The notes under the pieces are model-generated. The model did not search any database. It was not told where the DNA came from and was given only the letters and a program-made list of their open reading frames with translations. Shown piece after piece: positions 16,407 to 24,699 of a stretch of DNA of 24,724 nt; position 1 is the first letter of the stretch, and each line of letters opens with the position of its first letter. The position numbers were made by a program, and so were the translations under genes. The stretch covers positions 1 to 24,724 of the forward strand of contig JAGIAF010000008.1 of the NCBI GenBank assembly GCA_017745015.1, in the 5' to 3' direction. Source of the stretch: Bdellovibrio sp. (GTDB taxonomy: Bacteria; Bdellovibrionota; Bdellovibrionia; Bdellovibrionales; Bdellovibrionaceae).

Positions 16407-16443
16407 AGTCTTTGAAAAGACTACGAAACTAGTCTTTGAAAAG
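16407..16443. repeat. 13-base direct repeat around a stop codon
   Basis: AGTCTTTGAAAAG occurs at 16407-16419 and again at 16431-16443. The second copy covers the last codons of the 42-residue basic protein. The first copy lies just after its stop and also forms a perfect 6-base hairpin (AGTCTT-TGAA-AAGACT, 16407-16422). It looks like a small local duplication of the gene's end. Confidence 0.7.
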
Positions 16444-16557
16444 TTCTTTAGAAGACTTTGTAGTTCCGTTAGTGCGAACCGCAGCTTTACGTTTTTTACC
16501 GCTAGTAGTTCTTTTCTTTTCGCGGATGTACTCAGTCTTTTTAGTTTTAGAAGCCAC
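16429..16557 (-). CDS. Small very basic protein (42 residues)
   Basis: A GTG-initiated frame of 42 codons encodes a peptide beginning (M)ASKTKKTEYIREKKRTTS and ending SSKELFKD. It has 15 Lys/Arg against 4 Asp/Glu, no hydrophobic segment and a repeating KK/KR pattern, like small nucleic-acid- or ribosome-associated proteins. It is supported by a G-rich ribosome site (GGGGG, 6 bases from the GTG), by a strong terminator in the right place and orientation downstream, and by otherwise empty sequence. Function is unknown; I cannot tie it to a named ribosomal protein. Upstream, an imperfect dyad TTCCAGC-AAT-GCCGGAA (16584-16600) may be an operator. Confidence 0.65.
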   Translation of the reverse strand: MASKTKKTEYIREKKRTTSGKKRKAAVRTNGTTKSSKELFKD

Positions 16558-16620
16558 GTTAAACCCCCAGGCAATTTTACGCTTTCCAGCAATGCCGGAA
16601 GTAGCGGAAAGAGAGTGTTA

Positions 16621-17448
16621 TCAAAACGGAATTACCAAGTCAATAGAATGCCTATAGTCCGAAGACTTTTGTGTATTACCGAAATAAGCGTAATTGAGCC
16701 TAAAACGAGGGCCGCTAAATCCGAGCCCTGCTGAAATTAGCGGTCTTGTGTCATCCAAATCGTCTGAATACCCAAAACGTGTTACCACGAATCGATTCAC
16801 GAAGGTCTCTACGCCCACACCCACCTTAGACTCTGAGTCCGCGTCGGCACGCAGGCGGATCATCGAATGGTAAACGTAATTGGCCCCGAAGCCTACGCTA
16901 GTTTTATGACGAAGCTCCTCAGGAGCATCTTTGTTCTCGCCAAAAATATTATATCCCACCAACGCCAAACCCACATCTTCAATGGGAGTATAGAGAATAC
17001 CCAAGTCGCCATTCACGCTGTGATAAGAAGATTTTGCGAGCCATTGCTCAAGATAGTGGGCCGTCAAACCAATACTCCACTTAGTCACAACAAAGCCCGC
17101 AAGCGAAACACTCATGTCATGTTCTTTTAAATCACCAAGAGTTTCTGTTTGCGAATATTTTTGCACATAATTAAAAGACGCCGGCATCGGACTTTCTTTT
17201 GTGTTGTCACTCAAACTCGCAGCGAAATCTTCTTTTGCAAATGATGTGAAAAGATATCTTCCGCCCAAACTCGTGAGTGTTGCGGGATTCAAGAAGCCAG
17301 AGTCTCCCGGCTCGACCGCCGCACGTCCAGTTCCTCCCGTTGCAACTGACACAGAGGAATTATAAACTTGGGCGCTTGCTATGTTCGCGCTAACATAAAC
17401 AAGAAGAAAAACAGAAAGTTTTTTTACGAAGCTCAAAGGACGGAGCAT
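16621..17448 (-). CDS. Probable outer-membrane beta-barrel protein
   Basis: The 275-residue product has a signal peptide (MLRPLSFVKKLSVFLLVYVS, cleavage after ASA). Many short amphipathic beta-strand segments follow (WSIGLTAHYLEQWL, VGVGVETFVNRFVVTRFGYS, PRFRLNYAYFG), and the C-terminal residue is Phe (IDLVIPF), the usual outer-membrane assembly signal. An early ATGGTGRAAVEPGDSGFLNPA segment recalls PorV/FadL-like barrels, but I cannot name the family. The ATG at 17446-17448 has GAGG 9 bases upstream and gives a clean signal peptide; a GTG 16 codons earlier has neither. This start codon overlaps that of the divergent M23 peptidase. Cargo or role is unknown. Confidence 0.75.
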   Translation of the reverse strand: MLRPLSFVKKLSVFLLVYVSANIASAQVYNSSVSVATGGTGRAAVEPGDSGFLNPATLTSLGGRYLFTSFAKEDFAASLSDNTKESPMPASFNYVQKYSQTETLGDLKEHDMSVSLAGFVVTKWSIGLTAHYLEQWLAKSSYHSVNGDLGILYTPIEDVGLALVGYNIFGENKDAPEELRHKTSVGFGANYVYHSMIRLRADADSESKVGVGVETFVNRFVVTRFGYSDDLDDTRPLISAGLGFSGPRFRLNYAYFGNTQKSSDYRHSIDLVIPF

Positions 17449-17449
17449 G
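17446..17449. other. Overlapping divergent start codons (CATG)
   Basis: The minus-strand ATG (17446-17448) and the plus-strand ATG (17447-17449) share the palindrome CATG. Each gene's ribosome site (GAGG on minus, AAAGGA on plus) lies inside the other gene's signal-peptide codons, so each promoter must lie inside the other gene. Confidence 0.75.
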
Positions 17450-18553
17450 ACATTACACCTCGCACGAATTGTGTGCACTGTTTTATTTGTGTCCACATAC
17501 TACACATCGGTCCAGGCTGGAGCCAACAACTTTACTGCAAAACCAGTGCGCCTTGGCGATAACCTCATCACTATTTTGCGCCAACAAGGATTCACAGAGA
17601 AAGATCGCGAGAAGGTTCTTGCTTCTCACGCCGGTCTTCGCAGCCTGTTTCTTACTCTCGACACTCGTTATTTGGTTCGCAAAGATGGAAATGAAGTTGA
17701 ACTTCGCATGTTCGACTCGCAAACTTCAGATGCATTTAAAATTCAAAAGAAAAATGGCATAGTCACTGCGGCAGCTTATCAACCCAACTTCAAAGTTGAG
17801 ATGACTCGCATTCAGGGAAAAATTCACGGATCTATTCTAGGTTCAGTGCTTTCAAAAATTAATAGCAACTGGGTGGCGACTCGCTTCACTGATGCCTATG
17901 CCTTTGATATTAAGTCCTCTAAAGATGTTCGCCGTGGCGCTAACTATTGGTTCTTCGTGGCTAAGCAATATGAGATGGGTCAGTTCGTAAAATACGGAGA
18001 AGTTACACAGACTTCTTTGGAGATTAATGGTCAAGCAGTTCACAAAAAATTCATCCGCCACAAAGACGGCGGTGTCTTTTTCAACGATCAAGATCTTCTG
18101 GAAAATCGCCCCTTCTTTTCGCCGGTGAACTACATCAAGATCGCAAGCACTTTCCAACCGAATCGTTTACACCCGATCACTCGTCGTCTGCAGCCGCACT
18201 TAGGCGTGGATTTCGAACTGCCTGTGGGTGAGCCAGTTCAGGCGGCTCGCTCTGGCGTCGTCGTTCGTTATGGAAACAATCACGCAGCTGGTAACTACAT
18301 CGTCCTGATGCACTCCAACGGCATTGAGACTGCTTACAATCACTTGCATAAAATTGATCGTAAGATTCGTAGTGGTTTGAAAGTCATGGCCGGAGAGAAG
18401 ATCGCTGAAGTGGGCTGCACAGGATATTGCACTCGCGCACATTTACATTTTGCTGTGAAGATGAAAGGCAGGATGGTGAATCCGATGAATTACATCAAGC
18501 CTTACCCGCGCAGCATGCAAGCCATGCTTGAAGCGCGGGTAGCTCAGAATTAG
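17447..18553 (+). CDS. Exported M23-family metallopeptidase (LytM-type peptidoglycan endopeptidase)
   Basis: The protein (368 residues) begins with a signal peptide (MTLHLARIVCTVLFVSTYYT, cleavage near VQA). An N-terminal module (PVRLGDNLITILRQQGFT, about 30-90) resembles the LysM-like/OapA-type leader of Csd/MepM peptidases. A middle beta domain follows, then a C-terminal M23 domain with the zinc ligands of HLGVDF (His251, Asp255) and AHLHF (His332, His334), plus YNHL. All key residues are present, so it should be an active periplasmic enzyme cutting peptide cross-links. A CTGYC segment before HLHF, where others have TG.STG, is unusual. AAAGGA lies 7 bases before the ATG. Its stop overlaps that of the convergent lipoprotein-like gene. 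Confidence 0.88.
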   Translation: MTLHLARIVCTVLFVSTYYTSVQAGANNFTAKPVRLGDNLITILRQQGFTEKDREKVLASHAGLRSLFLTLDTRYLVRKDGNEVELRMFDSQTSDAFKIQKKNGIVTAAAYQPNFKVEMTRIQGKIHGSILGSVLSKINSNWVATRFTDAYAFDIKSSKDVRRGANYWFFVAKQYEMGQFVKYGEVTQTSLEINGQAVHKKFIRHKDGGVFFNDQDLLENRPFFSPVNYIKIASTFQPNRLHPITRRLQPHLGVDFELPVGEPVQAARSGVVVRYGNNHAAGNYIVLMHSNGIETAYNHLHKIDRKIRSGLKVMAGEKIAEVGCTGYCTRAHLHFAVKMKGRMVNPMNYIKPYPRSMQAMLEARVAQN

Positions 18554-19851
18554 AAGCCGCGAGTACAAATCGTCGCGTAGTTCAAACATCTCGCTGCAGG
18601 AATCGTAGTGCTTGGATAGTTGGACGGATTGTTTCCAAGCAGCGGATTGTAACAAGTTGCACTTGTTGAATACTCTACACCCTGTGCAACACCATTAACT
18701 GTATTTTCCGTATAGCAGGCAGGCGTCGTACCTTTGGGAACCATACATCTTCTTGGAACGTTAACATCCCATTGATCCGAACGAAACTGACGGCGTACGA
18801 TCTCAAGCTCTGTGCGATTGCTCGCATTATCAAGCTCCGCTGCTGTCATCGGCGGACAGTATCCACCACTCGAAGAGTTGGTTGAATCCCTGACTAGCAC
18901 GATTCTGTAAATACGTGCGCAATTCCAACCCGCATTAACAACAGATCCAGTGCTCAAATCCACTTCTTGGATGGCACTCACGATGTTCTCTTGCATATAG
19001 GTATTAGAAACTCCCGGCGGCTGTTGAAAGGTAAAACGATAGCCTTTGCCGTAGGCAAGACGCTGCGGACTCGCCGTAGCTGCCGCCATCACGGAATTGA
19101 TCTGAGTCGTGTCGTTCATGTAAGTCAAAGCCAGTTGACCAGTATTACGCAAAATTTCACGCAAACTGTTGGACATACTTTGATCCGAGTTAAATTTCAA
19201 ATTCGCTTCCATCACACGGAAGTTGGAAGAGAATGGGAAATAGCGAGAAGCCGAACCACGGTCTGCCATCAGCGTTTGCATTACGTATGTACTCGTCAAT
19301 GTATCGATCATCGGAATCACATCTGTATACAACGCCAAAGAATTACTTGATGAGTAGATACTAGTAAGGTTCGTTTTATCGCGAATAGCTGCCGTCATTG
19401 TAGCATTGATGTTCGCCGGAGAATCCGCCAACCATTCTTTATATTGAGATGCAGAAATAGTCGTCGCTGGATAAATGGGATTAAAGCCATTATCCTTCGT
19501 CACATAATTAAAGAATTCATCTTTAAGTCTCAACCCGTAATTCTGATAAGCACCCGCTTTGACAGAATAATACGCAGTGCTAGAGGTAATGCTCCCCGAC
19601 TCAGCACATGAATTATATGCGATTTGGTCGAAACCACCATCAAACGCAAATGGAATGTTGGTTACTCGCGCTGCCATTGTGCTTCCGTACTTGGAAGTGA
19701 GCGCCGCATCGAGGCTAGCAGAATCTAAGGACTCGTCCAATGAGGAATCAAAACCAGCCTTGCCACAGTTTTGAAACGACACGACAAGAACCAGAGACGC
19801 ACAAATCGTCCCAACGGCCCGCCAAGTCGTTTTAGTAAAACGTACTTTCAT
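18550..19851 (-). CDS. Lipoprotein-like envelope protein of unknown function
   Basis: No family was recognised. The 433-residue protein has a basic N-terminus, a hydrophobic stretch (TICASLVLVVSF) and then QNCGKAG. Cys29 is a plausible lipidation site, although the residues before it (FQN) do not fit the standard lipobox, so the attachment is uncertain. The rest is Ser/Thr/Asn-rich, with a C-terminal region holding at least eight cysteines. The ATG has GGGGG 9 bases upstream; a GTG two codons earlier is a close alternative and has AAAGGA upstream. Its last codon overlaps the M23 peptidase stop. Gene content on both sides suggests an envelope role, nothing more specific. Confidence 0.75.
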   Translation of the reverse strand: MKVRFTKTTWRAVGTICASLVLVVSFQNCGKAGFDSSLDESLDSASLDAALTSKYGSTMAARVTNIPFAFDGGFDQIAYNSCAESGSITSSTAYYSVKAGAYQNYGLRLKDEFFNYVTKDNGFNPIYPATTISASQYKEWLADSPANINATMTAAIRDKTNLTSIYSSSNSLALYTDVIPMIDTLTSTYVMQTLMADRGSASRYFPFSSNFRVMEANLKFNSDQSMSNSLREILRNTGQLALTYMNDTTQINSVMAAATASPQRLAYGKGYRFTFQQPPGVSNTYMQENIVSAIQEVDLSTGSVVNAGWNCARIYRIVLVRDSTNSSSGGYCPPMTAAELDNASNRTELEIVRRQFRSDQWDVNVPRRCMVPKGTTPACYTENTVNGVAQGVEYSTSATCYNPLLGNNPSNYPSTTIPAARCLNYATICTRGF

Positions 19852-19981
19852 GGACACTTTCCCCCGTCCTTTAACGATATCACAAGCTTCACTTTAGGTG
19901 GTAAAAAACAATCCAACTCTCAAGTTAAGACAGGACTCAATATATCTTGTCTTAGAATGAAACGTTTGAGATTTATAGAGG

Positions 19982-20866
19982 ATGCCAAAAGTTAAAAAAG
20001 CCATAATTCCAGCCGCAGGTCTAGGTACCCGATTCCTCCCCGCCACTAAAACAGTGCCGAAGGAAATGCTTACTATCGTAGACGCCCCAATCATTCTTTA
20101 CGTGGTGGAAGAAGCGATCAAAGCAGGTATCGAAGACATCGTTTTGATTGCAGGTCGTGGCAAGCATGCTATCGAAGATTTCTTCGATATGTCCTATGAG
20201 CTTGAAGACAAACTTGCTCGTGACGGCAAAGAAAAACTTTTGGAGCGCGTAACGAAAATTCGCGATCACGCCAACATCATCAGCATCCGTCAAAAACAGG
20301 CATTGGGCTTAGGCCATGCGGTTCTTTGCGGCTTGCCGATTGTCGGTAAAGAGCCATTTGCAGTGCTTTTGGGTGACGAAATTACCATGGAAGCCAATGG
20401 CCAAGCCAATGTGACTGCGCAGTTGGTAAAATCTTTTGAAGAAACTAGCACCTCAACTATTTCGATCATGAAGGTTTCTGAAAAAGATGTTTCAAAATAC
20501 GGAATCGCGGAAGTGGAAGAAAAATCTTCCGGCTTCTTCAAAGTGACATCGTTGGTAGAGAAACCAAAACCAACCGAAACTTCAAGCCGCTGGGCTTTGC
20601 CGGGCCGTTATGTTTTCGACAATGCCATCATGGATCTTTTGTCGAATGCAAAGCCAACTTTGAACGGCGAGATTCAACTGACTGACAGCATGAAAGTTCT
20701 TTGCCAGCTGAAAGGTCTTAATGCCATGACGTTCACAGCAGATCGCTATGACGCTGGCGACAAACTTGGCTACCTGCAAGCTAACATTGAACTTGCATTG
20801 AAGAATCCTGAACTTGGAAACGAACTGAAAAGCTACATTATCGAACTTGCGAAACGTTTGAATTAA
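19982..20866 (+). CDS. galU: GalU, UTP-glucose-1-phosphate uridylyltransferase
   Basis: The 294-residue protein carries the GalU signature KKAIIPAAGLGTRFLPATK near its N-terminus (nucleotide loop), VPKEM, the LGDE metal/uridine region and LVEKP. It makes UDP-glucose in the cytoplasm for polysaccharide and LPS synthesis. Length is close to E. coli GalU (302). The start is fixed by an in-frame TAG two codons upstream. Even so, the only nearby ribosome site, AGAGG, touches the ATG with no spacing, and a 12-codon frame starting at 19957 runs across the start and ends at 19995. Initiation may therefore depend on coupling to that short frame. An exported unknown protein gene follows after 11 bases. 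Confidence 0.95.
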   Translation: MPKVKKAIIPAAGLGTRFLPATKTVPKEMLTIVDAPIILYVVEEAIKAGIEDIVLIAGRGKHAIEDFFDMSYELEDKLARDGKEKLLERVTKIRDHANIISIRQKQALGLGHAVLCGLPIVGKEPFAVLLGDEITMEANGQANVTAQLVKSFEETSTSTISIMKVSEKDVSKYGIAEVEEKSSGFFKVTSLVEKPKPTETSSRWALPGRYVFDNAIMDLLSNAKPTLNGEIQLTDSMKVLCQLKGLNAMTFTADRYDAGDKLGYLQANIELALKNPELGNELKSYIIELAKRLN

Positions 20867-20877
20867 GGGATTGCACG

Positions 20878-21732
20878 ATGAAGAGATTTTTTATTGCCGC
20901 AAGCACATTGATCCTAAGCCCTCTTATGGCTTCCGCTTTTATTTTGCCAACTCGTACAATTCTGCAAAAAACTTCTGATAACGCAGGTTCTGGAATTTAC
21001 GCCATCGAACAAGAGGTGCAGTTTGCGAATGGCGAAGACACGGTTCACTTGCGAGAAACTTGGCTGATTGACAGCGATCGCACGATGCGCCTCACTGTTA
21101 CTGGAACAAAAGAACTGCAAAACAATTTCCGCTTACAGTTCTTATACACAGGTGGACAACGCTGGACGACAGTCGGTGGCAATCGCAAAAGCGAAAAAGC
21201 TCCTGAAGATTTTCTTGAAAAGTATTTGAACTTCAGAAGCGCAGAGATGTTTGCAAACTCTTTGACACATATGAAGATCATTCCAAATGGCGCCTTCGCT
21301 AAAAAGGCTCCGGGCCGCAAAGGTGAAGATTTTAAAAATGAACCCGAAGCATGGGTTCGCTACTCTCGCGCTGGTGGAGTTCCAAACTATGCGTTTGGCA
21401 CACCAACTCCGGAGGATGAAAAATCCAACAATCCAGGAATTTGGATTGAACAAGATCAATTTGTTGTTCGTAAGTTGAGATTGCCAAGCCAAGTGGAAAT
21501 GACTGCGGATAACTACAATCAATTCGCAAAAGGTCTTTATTACCCACGCTCACGCACGGTTCGCTGGGGCAACAACACAGTTACGATCCGCTTGATCAGC
21601 GCCTCGGCTCGCCCAGCAACAGCCGTAAGCCTATTTCAACCCACATCTCTTGATGTGAACATGAAGGTGGACGGACTTGAAAAGCTTCCTGCTAAAGAAG
21701 CCATCATCGAGTTCTATTCGAGGTTTAGATGA
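20878..21732 (+). CDS. Exported protein of unknown function
   Basis: No family was recognised. The 284-residue protein has a clear signal peptide (MKRFFIAASTLILSPLMASA) and a mature part of beta-strand character (VHLRETWLIDSDRTMRLTV, FRLQFLYTGGQRW, NNTVTIRLISA). It has no cysteine after the signal peptide and no visible catalytic motif. The beta-rich, soluble pattern loosely recalls lipoprotein-carrier-like periplasmic folds, but that is a guess. AAGGGA lies 7 bases before the ATG. It sits 11 bases after galU and its stop overlaps the priA start by four bases (ATGA), so it is part of a galU-priA operon. Confidence 0.82.
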   Translation: MKRFFIAASTLILSPLMASAFILPTRTILQKTSDNAGSGIYAIEQEVQFANGEDTVHLRETWLIDSDRTMRLTVTGTKELQNNFRLQFLYTGGQRWTTVGGNRKSEKAPEDFLEKYLNFRSAEMFANSLTHMKIIPNGAFAKKAPGRKGEDFKNEPEAWVRYSRAGGVPNYAFGTPTPEDEKSNNPGIWIEQDQFVVRKLRLPSQVEMTADNYNQFAKGLYYPRSRTVRWGNNTVTIRLISASARPATAVSLFQPTSLDVNMKVDGLEKLPAKEAIIEFYSRFR

Positions 21733-23768
21733 GTGATACCCAACTCTGGAAGGTTGCAGTTGATGCTCCCCTTCCTGAGGCGCTGACATATAGCTTTGCA
21801 GAGCCACTCCGACGTGGTCAGCTTGTGAATGTTCCCCTTGGAAAACGCAAAACCAAGGGTCTTGTCCTGGGTCCCACCGATCAAGTTCCAGAATTTCAAG
21901 TGAAAGCAATTGATTCCATCGACGAGGAGTACGCTCCTCTGCCGGATACTTTTGTCAAATGGTTGGAATGGCTTTCAAGTTACTATCTGCATCCCGTTGG
22001 CCAAACGGTGCAATCAGCTTTTCCTCCGCTAAAGAAAGCCGACAAGCAACGCGCAAGCAAACGCGCTCCCGTTATTCCCCAACTGGAAGCCGATAAGCTT
22101 CCCGATCTTACTCCTGAACAAAAAACCAGCTTTGAAGCGATCGCCGCTCACAAAGGTTTTTCGACCCATCTCCTGTTCGGAGTAACCGGTTCTGGTAAAA
22201 CGGAAGTTTACCTGCGCTTACTCGACAAAGTTTTAAAAGAAGGCAAGCGCGGTTTAATTCTCGTCCCCGAGATCTCACTGACCCCTCAATTGATTCAACG
22301 TTTCGCGCGTCGTTTTGGCGATAAAATCGCGGCTCTGCACTCACAACTCACAGATCGTGAACGCACGAATCAGTGGTGGGATGTTGTCGAAGGTCGCAAA
22401 TCTATTTTGATCGGCGCACGCTCCGCCCTTTTCTGTCCGGTACCTGATTTAGGCCTGATCATTGTCGACGAGGAACACGAGCCGAGCTATAAACAAGACG
22501 AGAAATTAAAATACAACGGCCGCGATGCTGCAGTGATGATGGGCAAGCTTATGAACTGCCCTGTCGTTCTTGGTTCCGCAACTCCAAGCCTTGAAACCTG
22601 GAAGAATGCGCAAGAGGGAAAGTATCATCTTCATCCTCTGAAAAATCGCGTCGCCAATCGTTCGCTTCCTGATATAGAAGTGATTGATTTGCGCCAACAA
22701 AAAGCCGATGACGATCAACAAAAGCTAATCATCGAAAAGTATTCCCACCTTCCTTATTGGATGAGTCCGCAACTTTACGAGCGCATGCACGAAGTGATGG
22801 AACGTGGCGATCAAAGCGCCCTGTTCTTAAATCGTCGCGGAATCGCGCAAATGGTGGTGTGCCCTGCCTGTGGCCACACGCGCGAATGTCCAAACTGTGA
22901 CATCTCTCTGACCTTGCACGCGGGCTCGCATCTTGTGTGTCACTATTGCGATTATCACGAACAAATGAAAAAGAAATGCCCGGACTGCAAAGAGGGCGAA
23001 CTTGAAGCAGTGGGACTTGGTACCGAGCTTTTAGAATCTGATTTGGCTCGCCTCTTTCCAGGAAAAGTCATCGCTCGCGCCGATCGTGACGAAATTCAAA
23101 GTCGCGCCGATCTTGAAGATCTGATTGCTCGCATGGAGAGCGGCGAAATTGATATTTTAGTCGGCACACAAATGATCGCGAAAGGTTTGGACTTTCCAAA
23201 ATTGAAACTCGTGGGACTTGTGCTTGCTGACGTGGGCTTCAATCTTCCGGATTTCCGTGCGACTGAAAGAAGTTTTCAATTGATCACCCAGATGAGCGGT
23301 CGCAGTGGTCGTCACATCAAAGAGGGCGAAAGCCCGGGCTTAGTTATTATTCAAACGTTCAACACGGAACACGATAGCTTAGTATTTGCACGCAATCATG
23401 ATTATGAAGGCTTCGCAAATCACGAACTCAATGTGCGTGGAGCTTTAAATTATCCTCCGGTGGGACGCCTGGTAAGTTTCCGAATTCAAGGTCCTCATTT
23501 AGGGAAAGTCGAAGAGACAGCACGACTTTTAGCGAGACGCGCACAAAGCTTGAAGACCCAAGTACCTCAATACAATCTTGTTGAGGTCCTGGGTCCAGCT
23601 GAGGCGGCGCTCGCAAAATTACGGGGTCAATTCCGCTACCATTTGCTTATAAAGTCTTCTCAGGCCTCTTTAGTAAATCCATTTTCCCGACAACTCCTCG
23701 GAGACCAGGAATGGGTTCCTTCGGGAATAAAAATATTAATCGATATCGATCCAATGAATTTGCTTTAA
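21729..23768 (+). CDS. priA: PriA, primosomal replication-restart helicase
   Basis: The protein (679 residues; E. coli 732) has the full PriA architecture. These are an N-terminal 3' DNA-binding domain (RRGQLVNVPLGKRKTKGLVL), helicase Walker A GVTGSGKT (151-158), the DEEH box (247-250), and the Cys-rich zinc insertion with all eight cysteines (378, 381, 387, 390, 404, 407, 417, 420). Helicase motifs ILVGTQMIAKGLDFP and QMSGRSGR follow, then the C-terminal domain. PriA recognises stalled forks and D-loops and reloads the replicative helicase. The start overlaps the preceding stop by four bases, suggesting translational coupling. Confidence 0.96.
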   Translation: MSDTQLWKVAVDAPLPEALTYSFAEPLRRGQLVNVPLGKRKTKGLVLGPTDQVPEFQVKAIDSIDEEYAPLPDTFVKWLEWLSSYYLHPVGQTVQSAFPPLKKADKQRASKRAPVIPQLEADKLPDLTPEQKTSFEAIAAHKGFSTHLLFGVTGSGKTEVYLRLLDKVLKEGKRGLILVPEISLTPQLIQRFARRFGDKIAALHSQLTDRERTNQWWDVVEGRKSILIGARSALFCPVPDLGLIIVDEEHEPSYKQDEKLKYNGRDAAVMMGKLMNCPVVLGSATPSLETWKNAQEGKYHLHPLKNRVANRSLPDIEVIDLRQQKADDDQQKLIIEKYSHLPYWMSPQLYERMHEVMERGDQSALFLNRRGIAQMVVCPACGHTRECPNCDISLTLHAGSHLVCHYCDYHEQMKKKCPDCKEGELEAVGLGTELLESDLARLFPGKVIARADRDEIQSRADLEDLIARMESGEIDILVGTQMIAKGLDFPKLKLVGLVLADVGFNLPDFRATERSFQLITQMSGRSGRHIKEGESPGLVIIQTFNTEHDSLVFARNHDYEGFANHELNVRGALNYPPVGRLVSFRIQGPHLGKVEETARLLARRAQSLKTQVPQYNLVEVLGPAEAALAKLRGQFRYHLLIKSSQASLVNPFSRQLLGDQEWVPSGIKILIDIDPMNLL

Positions 23769-23811
23769 GTGACTGCAATCACTAAAATAAATTGTTGAGG
23801 AACACGAAGAG

Positions 23812-24645
23812 ATGATTCAATGCCCGCGCTGCGGAATTCAAGTCACAGAACTTCACCCTCTGGATGCAGATTTAATTTCTAAATTGCAGGCCAGTGGTGA
23901 ATCCAACTTGCCACCACAAGTGTGCGCAGGTTGCCTTTCTGATTTGCGCAGAACCGCTGCTTCAAGCAGTGGCGGCGTTTTGATGCAGCAAGAGCGCGCT
24001 CGCGAACAGCATCGTCTTACTTTGTGGAAAAGCCGTGTTCTTCTGATCAAAAAAGCTCGGCAAGCCATGAGCCAAAAGCTCTATGCAGAAGCCGCGATCT
24101 CATACGAAAAATATTTGAAAATTCTTGATATCGTTTTTGAAGTGAAAAAGGGCGACAGACTGCGCCCCGAAGCTTTCAAAGAAAGCGCCCGTACAACGGA
24201 GTTAACCGTAGTTGCTTCAGTCTATTGGGATTTAATGCGCATTTACGACACTCATGATCGCTATCATGAGCGCATGCAAACAGCTGCAAAGCAACTTGCT
24301 GTATTCGTTCAGTTCACCCCGATTTATCCTGACATCATCAAAAAAGCAGAGTCCTTCACGCGTTCGGCGAAGAATCCTAACATTGTAAAGAGTTTCCTCA
24401 AGATGGCGGACAAAGAACGCCCGCGCTGCTTTATCGCAACTTCGGCGTTTGGCCCCCAAGCCATGGAAGTTCACACATTGCGCATGTTCCGTGACGACGT
24501 CTTGAAAGAATCTTCCCTCGGAAGACGCTTTGTTTATTGGTACTACAAAGTCTCCCCGTCGATTGCTTGCTCACTCGATAAGCACTCTTGGCTCAAACCC
24601 GCAGTGAGAGCCACACTCCGCGCTTTGATTAAATGCGTTAGCTAA
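23812..24645 (+). CDS. CFI-box-CTERM protein with N-terminal zinc-ribbon
   Basis: The 277-residue protein begins with a likely zinc site made of CPRC (Cys4, Cys7) and CAGC (Cys38, Cys41). A helical central region (about 65-195) with TPR-like or coiled-coil character follows. The C-terminus is the CFI-box module: CFIATSAFG (from Cys206), then LRMFRDDVL, GRRFVYWYYKVSPSIA and a short hydrophobic, basic tail. CFI-box segments occur at the C-termini of many otherwise unrelated bacterial proteins and their role is not established. There is no signal peptide. GAGGA lies 9 bases before the ATG. It follows priA after 43 bases and may be cotranscribed. Confidence 0.8.
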   Translation: MIQCPRCGIQVTELHPLDADLISKLQASGESNLPPQVCAGCLSDLRRTAASSSGGVLMQQERAREQHRLTLWKSRVLLIKKARQAMSQKLYAEAAISYEKYLKILDIVFEVKKGDRLRPEAFKESARTTELTVVASVYWDLMRIYDTHDRYHERMQTAAKQLAVFVQFTPIYPDIIKKAESFTRSAKNPNIVKSFLKMADKERPRCFIATSAFGPQAMEVHTLRMFRDDVLKESSLGRRFVYWYYKVSPSIACSLDKHSWLKPAVRATLRALIKCVS

Positions 24646-24699
24646 CATTTCGCCACCTTCTGACTTGCAAAGCCTCGCCCTTTTGAGGATGGTATTTGC

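Noticed and set aside
23768..23783. Small hairpin AGTGA / TCACT after priA
   Set aside because: The stem has only five bases and no T tract follows on either strand, so it is not supported as a terminator.
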